Below, piece by piece: positions 55,338 through 64,000 of a stretch of DNA of 64,000 bases (positions are counted from its first letter, which is position 1; every line of letters starts with the position of its first letter). Source of the stretch: Massilia antarctica (GTDB lineage Bacteria > Pseudomonadota > Gammaproteobacteria > Burkholderiales > Burkholderiaceae_D). The notes under the pieces were generated by a model that saw nothing but the letters and a program-made list of their open reading frames with translations, searched no databases and was not told the DNA's origin. The stretch lies in NCBI RefSeq assembly GCF_015689335.1, contig NZ_CP065053.1, positions 248,001 to 312,000 on the forward strand, given 5' to 3'. Made by a program: the position numbers and the translations under genes.

Positions 55338-55382
55338 GACGTCAACTATCTTGGCCGGTCGGCGTCAATTATCTTGGCCGGT
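55338..55382. repeat. IS21-type terminal direct repeats
   Basis: Two 22-base copies of GRCGTCAAYTATCTTGGCCGGT at 55338-55359 and 55361-55382, 23 bases apart, two mismatches. Multiple short end repeats of this kind are typical of IS21-family termini. They lie next to an istB remnant. Confidence 0.65.
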
Positions 55383-55396
55383 GAAGCGAAGTGTTG

Positions 55397-55534
55397 TTAA
55401 TCCTTCTTTTCCTTCGTTTTCTGCTTTGCGGTAGTGCTGTCCGCCGCTGCGCCACGTCGCCGATAGCTTTCCACGTTTAACTCAAAGATGGTCGAATGGT
55501 GTACCAGACGGTCCACTGCCGCCAGCGTCATGAC
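55397..55534 (-). pseudogene. IS21-family IstB remnant (C-terminal end)
   Basis: Minus-strand frame reading VMTLAAVDRLVHHSTIFELNVESYRRRG and a Lys/Glu-rich tail matches the C terminus of the IstB ATPase helper. Only the last ~46 residues remain, so the element is dead. Confidence 0.7.
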
Positions 55535-55728
55535 CGGTTTGCACGTTGATCGGGCCAATAACCCAAGGTTCAAGGGGATGCAGTACATGCACGTTTTGAT
55601 GGCTCGCGCTGGCGGGCAGGAGAGGAAAACGGCGATCGCAGTTGCATTGCAGGGAGGTTCGAGTCCTCGTCACTTCACAGCGTCACGCCTGAAGTCGCGA
55701 CGCTTGCAGGAGGAAGACGTCGCTGATA

Positions 55729-55768
55729 GCGCATCGTCACTAACAGGGTGCCGCTAGTGACGATGCGC
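55729..55768. repeat. Perfect 14-bp inverted repeat in the IS graveyard
   Basis: GCGCATCGTCACTA at 55729-55742 and TAGTGACGATGCGC at 55755-55768, 12-base loop. No T run and no gene beside it. The bases from 55535 to 56035 hold no other recognisable feature. Confidence 0.6.
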
Positions 55769-56035
55769 GCCCAGTGGTGCAGTGTATGGGCGGGATACGG
55801 GCTCTCGGACGAGCGCCGATTTCGCGGATCGGTCGTGCTAGAAACTGTCTGAGCCTACTCAGCAGTGGAAGTCGTAGCGATATAAATGGCAAATCGTAAG
55901 GTCGAACCTCAATAGGCGCCGCCATCTGCCAGATGGTTACCATTGTTGCGCCGGGCATACGCGCACAGCCGCGTACCATGCGAATGAGCAAAGTTGAGGT
56001 ACTCTTGAGGAATGATGCGATGAAGGCGGGGATAT

Positions 56036-56685
56036 ATGGCGCAATTGGACGAGCGCGCGCAGCGCCTGACCGTAAAGCTGGTCTACTATGGCCCCGCCCT
56101 CTCCGGCAAGACCAGCAACCTGATTCGCCTGCACGATTTGCTGACGGCCGACCGGGTGGGCGACATGATGCTGCTCGAAACCGAAGGCGACCGCACCTTG
56201 TTCTTCGACCTGCTGCCTCTCGGTTTCACCGCGCCGTCCGGCCTGCTCGTCACCTTCAAGCTGTTTACCGTTCCCGGACAGGTTGCCCACAACGGCACGC
56301 GCAAGGCGGTGCTCTCGCGCGCCGACGGCGCCGTATTCGTGGCCGACTCCCAGTATAACCAGGCAGTCAACAATGGCGCCTCATTCGACAACCTGATGGC
56401 CAATGCCGCCACCGTCGGGATCGATGTGGCCAGCTTTCCGCTGGTGGTCCAATACAACAAGCGCGACCTGCCCGATATCCTATCCGAGGAAGACCTCGCG
56501 CATCGCTGGAGCAAGGCGCCCTGGCCGGTGCTGCTGGCCAGCGCGCTGCAGGGCGACGGGGTGAGGGAAACGTTCTCGGCCTTGCTCAAGCAGGTCTACG
56601 CGCGGCTCGACCTTCAGTTCGCGCTGCTGGCCGAGCACGGCCTGGCGCAAGAGGCGTTCATCACGGCGGCCGGAGGAGAATTGGC

Positions 56686-56689
<4 letters not shown>
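56036..56689 (+). CDS. MglA-like small GTPase
   Basis: 217-residue Ras-superfamily GTPase of the MglA type: P-loop GPALSGKTS (19-26), the MglA-type GDRTLFFDLLPLG switch, VPGQ (79-82), and NKRD (141-144). In other bacteria MglA marks a cell pole and directs motors and type IV pili. A Roadblock partner (MglB) is not adjacent. Its stop overlaps the GTG of the histidine kinase (56686), so the three genes that follow are coupled. GGCGGGG precedes the ATG. Confidence 0.88.
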
Positions 56690-57887
<1,198 letters not shown>

Positions 57888-57891
<4 letters not shown>

Positions 57892-60116
57892 GCTACGGGC
57901 ATTTGTTCACCGGTGCCGCCGAGCCCGACAGCGCGGCGGCCGAGGTGCGCGCCTACCGCATCCTGCTGGTTGACGACGAACCGAACGTGCTGTCGGCCTT
58001 GCGCCGCGTCTTTCGTCAGGAGAATTACGAGATCGTTACCAGCGGCAATCCACGCGAAGCGCTGGCCCTGCTCAAGACCGAGACCTTCCACCTGATCATC
58101 AGCGATTTCATGATGCCCGGCATGGACGGCGGCGAATTGCTGCGCCAGGCGCGCCAGATCGAGCCCGACATGATCCGCATCATGCTCACCGGCCATGCCG
58201 ACGTGAACGCGGTGGTCGGGGCCGTGAAGACGGGCGCGGTCTACAAGTTCATCCTCAAGCCGTGGAACGACGACGACCTGCGCGTGACGGTGGCGCTGGC
58301 GCTCGAACGGCAAGAGCTCAACCGCAGCAACAAGGCCCTGATCCAGGACAATGCGCGCAAGTCGCATGAAATCGAGCAGATGGCCAAGTTTTCGGCGGGT
58401 AACCGCAGCCGGCTGGCGACGGTGCTGCACCGCCACGGCAAACTCACCCTCGGACAGGTGCAGGAACTGATCCGTATCCAGCAGCAGGCCCAGAAGCAGC
58501 AGGCGGTGTTAAAGGAAATCGTCGAACGCGGCTGGGTACAGGAAAAGGTCGTGCACGACTTGCTGGCTGCCGAGCTGATGATCCAGCAAGTCAACGTTGA
58601 CGAGATGGCGGTCGACGTGGCGGTGGCCGCGCTGGTGCCGGCCGCCTTGTGCCAGCGCCATTTGATCATTCCCCTGCGCATTGACGACAAGCGCTTGACG
58701 GTGGCGATGGCCGACCCGCTGGACGAAGGCTTGCTGCACGACTTGCGTTTCGTGACGGGCCTGGAAATTGCGCCCGTGCTGGCGTCGATGTCAGCCATCG
58801 TGGCCAAGATCGCCAGCGTCTACAACACCGGGCAAGCCGACCTGACCGACCTGGAGGCGGCCTTCGGCTCGAACGACCCGTATGAAGGGGTGGAAATCGT
58901 CATCGAGGACGATGGCACCGGGCAATCGCTCGAAGAACTGTTGCGCGGCACCGACGAACCGCCCGCGATCCGCCTGGTCAACGCGATCCTGCTCGAAGCG
59001 ATCAACCTGGGCGCGTCCGACATCCACATCCAGCCGCGCACCAAGAATGTGATGGTGCGCTTGCGGGTCGACGGCGTGCTGATCGACAAGATGCAAATTC
59101 CGCACAATATGCACCAGTCGATCGTCTCGCGCATCAAGATCATGGGGGAAATGGATATTTCCGAGCGCCGGCGGCCGCAGGACGGGCGCCTGGCGGTGAA
59201 GACGCCACAGAAGGTGGTCGACCTGCGGATTTCGACCTTGCCGACCATTAACGGCGAAAAAATCGTCATGCGCATCCTCGACCGCAATGCGGCCGTGCTG
59301 CGCCTGGACGGCATCGGCTTCAATCCGATGGACCTGGCCAAGGTGCGCAATGCCAGCGACAAGCCGCAGGGCATCGTCCTGGCGACGGGCCCGACCGGCA
59401 GCGGCAAGACCACCACGCTCTACAGCCTGCTCCAGAGCAGCGCCACCTCGGAAAAAAACTACATCACGATCGAAGATCCGGTCGAGTACTACCTCGACTC
59501 GGCCGGGCAGGTGGTGGTGCGCGAAAAGATCGGCCTGACCTTCCCCCTGGTGCTGCGCGCCATCCTGCGCCAGGATCCGGACGTCTTGCTGATCGGCGAA
59601 ATCCGCGATTTTGAAACGGCCGAGGTGGCGTTTCACGCGGCGCTGACCGGCCACCAAGTGTATTCGACCCTGCACACCAATTCGGCGATCGCCACCATTT
59701 CGCGCCTGTTCGACCTGGGTCTGAAGCCGTTCGTGATCGCGACGGCGCTCGAAGCGGTCATCGCGCAGCGCCTGGTGCGCAAGGTGTGCGAGCGCTGCCG
59801 CGCAGCGGCGCCAGCCGATCCGGACCTGCTGCAGCGCCTTGGCGGAAGTTTCGCCGCGCAGCCGTTCACGGCCTTCCACGGCGCCGGATGCGAGCATTGC
59901 CACGGGAGCGGTTACAAGGGCCGCCTCGGCCTGTATGAAGTGCTCGCTCCAGACACCCACATGCGCCACCTGATCGCCTCCGAGGTCGCCATCACGGAAA
60001 TCACGCAGTACGCCCGCGAGCAGGGCTTCATGAGCTTGCGCGACGACGCTTTCATCAAGGTGCGCGACGGCTTGACCACGCCCGAGGAGGTATTCCGGGT
60101 GCTGGGGCCGGAGTAA
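57888..60116 (+). CDS. Receiver-domain/PilB (GspE-family) ATPase fusion
   Basis: 742 residues. Residues ~23-140 form a CheY-like receiver with Asp29-Asp30 acidic pair, Asp73 phosphoacceptor in IISDFMMPGMDG, Thr101 and Lys124. Then a linker and MshEN-like region (175-320), and a full GspE/PilB ATPase: ASDIHIQP, Walker A GPTGSGKTT (501-509), Walker B DVLLIGE (565-571), HTN box, and zinc cysteines 634, 637, 668, 671. It is the third gene of the MglA-kinase cassette and the probable output: a phosphorylation-controlled pilus or secretion motor ATPase. The fusion is unusual. Confidence 0.92.
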
Positions 60117-60212
60117 GCCCGGCAGCCACTTGCGACGGACGGGCCGGCGGCCGCAGGCACGGCAAGGCGCGGGTCGCGCTTGCGGCGGCCAGGCCAGACG
60201 CAGTTCACCTGA

Positions 60213-61826
60213 TTATTGCGCGCCTGGGCCCCGGAGCGCAGCGCCAAGGTTACCGGCGTTCAGATCGGTTTCGATCATGTGGAACAGTCTGCCTGCACGG
60301 GCCCGACCACTCTCGCCTTCGGTTGGCAACAAGGGCAGGTCGGGTGCAATGCCGGCCACCTCGTCGCTGCCATCGGCGCGCAAGCGAACACAGTCGGGCG
60401 CCTGGAAGCGCAATTGCGCATGCTCCAGCACAATCATGCGCTGCTTTTGCATATTGCCGCAGCCTAGACCCATGGTCCGCGCACCGATGATTTTGGCGAT
60501 GCCATTGTCACGCATGGTCGCGGCGAACATCTCCGCCGCAGAAGCGACCTTGGCGTTGGTCAGAACGTAGACCGGCCCGGTCCAGGTGCCACGGTAGGCA
60601 TCGGCAACGGCGGGCCAATACAGCGACGCGGCGGCCTCGGCATGGCCAGGCTTGAGCGGCGCCAGGAAATCCACAGCGCCGCTGGCATACCCGGCGTCGA
60701 TCAAACGGCTGCAGGCCGTGGGCGAAAATGGCCGCTGTTCGCGCCACACCCACGCCATGTCGCAGGCACGCTTGGAGAGATCGGCCTTTCTGTTTTCAAA
60801 ATCGCTCACGGCCTTCCGCAGCGCCGATTGCAGCCCGGCTTGCACATCGGGCGGCATCTTCAAGGCCTTGCGCAAGCCATCGAGTTGCTCGTCAAAATAC
60901 GCCGTGTTGGCGGGCGCCGCCGCCATCAGCAAGCGGGCGGACTTGACAGGCCGGGAGGTGAACAAGCGCGCACTCGAATCGCCCGTATCGCCACCGCCAC
61001 CGTTATTGCCAACATCGACCACCAGCGCGCTCAGACCTTGCGCCTGCATGCGCTTGAGTTGCTCCGCCAGCGCTGCCAGCCAGGCCCCCTCCATCGCCTG
61101 CCCCAAGGTGTTGGCATCGACTGGAGTTGCGGCCGTCTTCAATGCGGCCCATGCCGACTGGCAGAGCGTGGCGTATTCGGCCGTCACGAACGTGGGAATG
61201 CGGATCACCCCAATCCGCATGCCGGCGTCGGTGCGCAGCACGCCGGTACGAAATGGCTGGACCATGCCGTCCGCCGTCAGCGTGAAATTGGCCAAGCCTT
61301 CCATCGGCAAGGAAAAGGGAATCGCGCTGGCCGGGCCGACCCCGATCGCGGCACAGGCGCTCACCGCATCCATCTTGTCGATCGCCGGCATGGGCGGATT
61401 GATCGTCTCCCCCCGGGCGGGCGCAAGAGACGGTTTTTGACGAAGATGGCCGTCGTGAAAGGCATTGACGAAAGCGAACAGGGCCGCTTTCGTGTCGTCG
61501 TCATTGTCGGCTTGCTGCAATATTCTCCGGGTACGACGGTCGAGTTGTGGCAAGTTCACGCCACCTTGCGGCGATCCGAACCAGGCCAGGTGGGAATACT
61601 GTTGTTCCAATTGCGTTTTCAGCGAGTCGTAATCGGCAAGCCATGGCTTGACGTCGAACGATGGCGCGGGATCCGCGCGCGCTGCGGACTCCTCTGCCTT
61701 GGCCCACATCGGCGTGCTGGTCAATATCAGCGCCGACAACAGCGCCACGGCGGCGCCGCGCAATGGCTGATTGGCGCCTGTCCGAGCGGCTGTCATTGCC
61801 TGCGCTGGTTTCTCGTGGCTCGACAT
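60213..61826 (-). CDS. S41-family (tail-specific protease-like) peptidase
   Basis: 537 residues from ATG 61826, with AGGAG upstream. N-terminal signal-like segment (about 25-45) and then the S41 fold: LVVDVGNNGGGGDT and the nucleophile region VLTNAKVASAAEMFAATMRD with the catalytic Ser in ASAAE. C-terminal part RMIVLEHAQLRFQAPDCVRLRADG. Probably periplasmic. Convergent with the receiver-ATPase gene. Long upstream start at 61886 not used. Confidence 0.85.
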   Translation of the reverse strand: MSSHEKPAQAMTAARTGANQPLRGAAVALLSALILTSTPMWAKAEESAARADPAPSFDVKPWLADYDSLKTQLEQQYSHLAWFGSPQGGVNLPQLDRRTRRILQQADNDDDTKAALFAFVNAFHDGHLRQKPSLAPARGETINPPMPAIDKMDAVSACAAIGVGPASAIPFSLPMEGLANFTLTADGMVQPFRTGVLRTDAGMRIGVIRIPTFVTAEYATLCQSAWAALKTAATPVDANTLGQAMEGAWLAALAEQLKRMQAQGLSALVVDVGNNGGGGDTGDSSARLFTSRPVKSARLLMAAAPANTAYFDEQLDGLRKALKMPPDVQAGLQSALRKAVSDFENRKADLSKRACDMAWVWREQRPFSPTACSRLIDAGYASGAVDFLAPLKPGHAEAAASLYWPAVADAYRGTWTGPVYVLTNAKVASAAEMFAATMRDNGIAKIIGARTMGLGCGNMQKQRMIVLEHAQLRFQAPDCVRLRADGSDEVAGIAPDLPLLPTEGESGRARAGRLFHMIETDLNAGNLGAALRGPGAQ

Positions 61827-61995
61827 GGTGGAACTCCTGATACAGGCGTCGGCGGCAAGAAGACAGCGACAGGGGTGAATGGGCAAGAGGCCGAATTATA
61901 TCCCTGACAATGTTAATGAAGAATATAACTGGCTCGCCCATCCGCTTCAATCCCTGCGCCACCTTCCCTGCATGCAGTCGCCGCTTCTCAGGCGC

Positions 61996-62859
61996 TTACC
62001 ACTTCATCTCGCCCTTGCTGACCTTGGCGCCGATATCGAGTGCCAGGCCCGGCGGCGCGGCCGGATATGCGGTCTTCATGCGCGCGATCAGCTCGCCGCT
62101 GTTGGCGCTCGATGCCAGGCTTGTCTCGTAATTCTTGAGGTAATCCTTGGTGTACGCGATGCTGCTGTCGTCCAGTTGCGTGCCCGCTTTCATATGCCCC
62201 GGAATGACAACGGCGGGCTTGAGCGCGGCCATCTCGTCGAGCTGGGCGCTCCAGGCGCTGCGCTGGGCCGCCGTCGGCGCGTCGGCCATCCACAAATGCA
62301 AGTTGCCGAACACGCCGAGGGTGCCCGTGATCGTCTTGATCGATGGAATCCACACATACGGGCGATGCGCCAGCACGCCTTGCGCGCCGCGTACTTCCAC
62401 CGCCTGGCCATCCACCTTCAGGGTCATGCTCTGCAGCGCCGCCGGCAGGGTGGGCGCGGCCGGCGCGTTGACACCCATCTTGGGCGTCCAGAAAGCCAGC
62501 TTGGCCGCCATCTTTTCCTTGATCTTCTCGATCACCTGCGGCGTGGCCACCACTTGCGCCTGCGGAAAAATCTGCTTGAGGGTGTCGACGCCGAAGTAGT
62601 AATCCGGATCGGCCTGGCTGACCAGGATGGTCTTGAGCTGCTTGCCGCTGTCGAGCACGTTGGCGGCGATGCGCAGCGCGTCGGCGCGGGTAAAGCCGGC
62701 GTCGATGACCATGGCTTCGGTCTCGCCATAAATCAAGGTCGAATTGACGTTGAAGCTGGCGCCGTCGGCGTTGTAGACCTTGGTTTGCAGGGCGGGTGCG
62801 GCCAGGGCATTGGACAAGACCAGGGTGAGGGCGGCGGCGATGGCGGTGGTGCGAAACAT
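61996..62859 (-). CDS. MBL-fold protein with altered metal motif
   Basis: 287 residues, signal peptide (1-20, ending ALA). Metallo-beta-lactamase fold (TLIYGETEAMVIDAGF with Asp54, VIPGHMK with His222, TITGTLGVFGNLHLWMAD), but where HxHxDH is expected the sequence is SQADPDYYFG (81-90), so the two His ligands and the last His are replaced. Related MBL proteins with DPDYYFG motifs are annotated in databases. Activity is uncertain. Divergent from the LysR gene at 62963. Confidence 0.8.
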   Translation of the reverse strand: MFRTTAIAAALTLVLSNALAAPALQTKVYNADGASFNVNSTLIYGETEAMVIDAGFTRADALRIAANVLDSGKQLKTILVSQADPDYYFGVDTLKQIFPQAQVVATPQVIEKIKEKMAAKLAFWTPKMGVNAPAAPTLPAALQSMTLKVDGQAVEVRGAQGVLAHRPYVWIPSIKTITGTLGVFGNLHLWMADAPTAAQRSAWSAQLDEMAALKPAVVIPGHMKAGTQLDDSSIAYTKDYLKNYETSLASSANSGELIARMKTAYPAAPPGLALDIGAKVSKGEMKW

Positions 62860-62962
62860 ACGGACTCCGATATAGTTGTTTTAAGGAAGCCTGCAGTGTA
62901 GTGAGGTCTTTCGTCCGGATAAACGGGTTAAACTGATCATCACTGTTTCATGGATCGGACAA

Positions 62963-63850
62963 ATGGATCGAATGACGGCAATGCGGGTATTCGTCGAGGT
63001 GGCCGGCAGCGGCAGCTTCAGCGCCAGCGCGGACAAGCTCGACATGTCGCGGGCGATGGTGACGCGTTACATATCCGAAATGGAAAAATGGCTGGGCACG
63101 CGCTTGCTCCAGCGCACCACGCGCAGGGTCACGCTCACCGATGCGGGCGAAACCTGCCTGCGGCGCAGCCAGCAAATGCTGGCGCTGAGCGAGAACATGG
63201 AAGAGGAAACCGCCAGCGGCGGCGAGCTGCGCGGACTGTTGCGCGTCACCTGCAGCCTGTCCTTCGGGCACGCGCAACTGGCGCAGGCGCTGGTGCGCTT
63301 CACGGCGCGCCATCCGCGCCTGAACATCGACCTGAATCTGAACGAAGGCGCGCTCAATCTGGTCGAAGCGCGGATCGACCTGGCCATCCGCATCAGCGCC
63401 GAACCGTCGCCCTTGCTGATCGCGCGCCCGCTGGCCCAGTGCGATTCCTTGCTGGTGGCCGCGCCCGCCTATCTGGCCGCGCATGGGGCGCCGGCCGCGC
63501 CGCGGGAACTGGAACAACACCGCTGCCTCAGCCACGCCAACGTGGGACGCAGCATCTGGTCGTTCGCGCGCGATGACGAAGCGCTCCAGGTCGGCGTGCT
63601 CAGTTATTTCAGCGCCAATGACGCCACCGCCCTGCTGGCGTCGGCCGTGGCCGGCGGCGGCATCGCCATGTTGCCAACCTATCTGGTGAACCCGGTGCTC
63701 GCCAGCGGCGCCCTGGTGCGCGTGCTGCCGCAGTGGCGGATGCCGGCCCTGACGATTTATGCGATTTATCCGTCGCGGCGGCAGTTGTCGCCGGCGGTAC
63801 GCGCCCTACTTGATTTTCTTGTCGATCACTTTGCCGTGCAACCGTGGTGA
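62963..63850 (+). CDS. LysR-family transcriptional regulator
   Basis: 295 residues with the N-terminal winged helix MDRMTAMRVFVEVAGSGSFSASADKLDMSRAMVTRYISEME and effector domain (LRVTCSLSFGHAQLAQALVRFTARHP). Divergent from the MBL-fold gene with 103 bases between, the classic LysR arrangement, so that gene is a probable target. Confidence 0.9.
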   Translation: MDRMTAMRVFVEVAGSGSFSASADKLDMSRAMVTRYISEMEKWLGTRLLQRTTRRVTLTDAGETCLRRSQQMLALSENMEEETASGGELRGLLRVTCSLSFGHAQLAQALVRFTARHPRLNIDLNLNEGALNLVEARIDLAIRISAEPSPLLIARPLAQCDSLLVAAPAYLAAHGAPAAPRELEQHRCLSHANVGRSIWSFARDDEALQVGVLSYFSANDATALLASAVAGGGIAMLPTYLVNPVLASGALVRVLPQWRMPALTIYAIYPSRRQLSPAVRALLDFLVDHFAVQPW

Positions 63851-63906
63851 GGCGGCGCCATCCGGCCATGCCGCCAGCGCCTTAATCGCCGGAAAACAAC
63901 GCTTTC

Positions 63907-64000
63907 TCAAGCGTCGAGGTCGGTAGGAATTCCGAATTCGTCGTGATTGCCGCGCCGCAAAGCTGGTTTGGTCAGCACGCGCAAGGACACGCTGATATGG
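63907..64000 (-). CDS. C-terminal end of a gene running off the right edge (partial)
   Basis: A 31-codon minus-strand frame ends with TGA at 63907-63909 and reads HISVSLRVLTKPALRRGNHDEFGIPTDLDA. No family is recognisable from this. The bases 63851-63906 between it and the LysR gene show nothing. Confidence 0.3.
   Translation of the reverse strand, partial: HISVSLRVLTKPALRRGNHDEFGIPTDLDA

Noticed and set aside
55645..55685. T-arm-like GAGG-TTCGAGT-CCTC stretch suggesting a tRNA fragment
   Set aside because: No acceptor, D-arm or anticodon arm can be built around it, so it is probably chance or a very decayed relic.

Overview
The window is a GC-rich piece of chromosome with dense, mostly housekeeping gene content. 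Gene families and order (exbB-exbD-exbD, ribF-ileS-lspA-coaBC-dut, aat-bpt-pyrD, rpmB-rpmG, a phasin gene, livHMGF) suggest a betaproteobacterium of the order Burkholderiales, most likely Oxalobacteraceae close to Massilia, Duganella or Telluria. The genus is an inference from gene content; no marker phylogeny was possible.

Layout. 1-3466: TonB energising system (end of tonB, exbB, two exbD) and a periplasmic TPR protein. 3536-11245: ribF, ileS, lspA, coaBC, dut, then a lipoprotein with a broken M48 protease motif and a small secreted protein. 11251-15453: small membrane protein, xdhC-like gene, EamA transporter, AlkA-type glycosylase, MerR/TipAS regulator. 15575-16716: initiator tRNA and a Nudix hydrolase. 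16720-20424: aat, bpt, pyrD, aldo/keto reductase. 20425-22571: repeats and a Fur-type promoter driving a CxxC mini-protein and a DUF2325 protein. 22572-27786: sulfur block (cysB, cysA, cysW, cysT, TauE exporter). 27898-33468: peroxiredoxin, hydrolase, dgkA, IclR regulator, PBP7-like peptidase, nitroreductase, EamA transporter. 33667-35465: phasin gene with paired operators, then a compact toxin-antitoxin-like pair. 35524-39201: livFGMH. 39487-49568: ispH, SlpA-type FKBP, an SH3-like secreted protein, radC, rpmB-rpmG, LMW phosphatase, desaturase, MscS channel, RsmB-type methyltransferase, purN. 49682-54005: orphan barstar, glycine-zipper protein, spermidine-synthase-like methyltransferase, a GspE/PilB ATPase. 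54071-56035: two identical tRNA-Lys genes followed by an insertion-sequence graveyard (IS5- and IS21-type remnants). 56036-60116: three overlapping genes, an MglA-like GTPase, a histidine kinase and a receiver-domain/PilB ATPase fusion. 60213-64000: S41 protease, atypical MBL-fold protein, LysR regulator and the edge of another gene.

The most unusual parts are the MglA/kinase/receiver-PilB cassette, which looks like a self-contained phospho- and GTPase-controlled motor-ATPase module, and the 34.5-35.5 kb pair. In that pair an MqsR-like small protein precedes a protein joining a YgiT/MqsA-type zinc module to a ribbon-helix-helix-like tail, with a perfect palindrome between the -35 and -10 of its promoter. 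Also notable are the Fur-controlled DUF2325 operon, the phasin promoter flanked by two related palindromes, two pseudoenzyme-like proteins and a dispersed family of dRS3-like palindromes.
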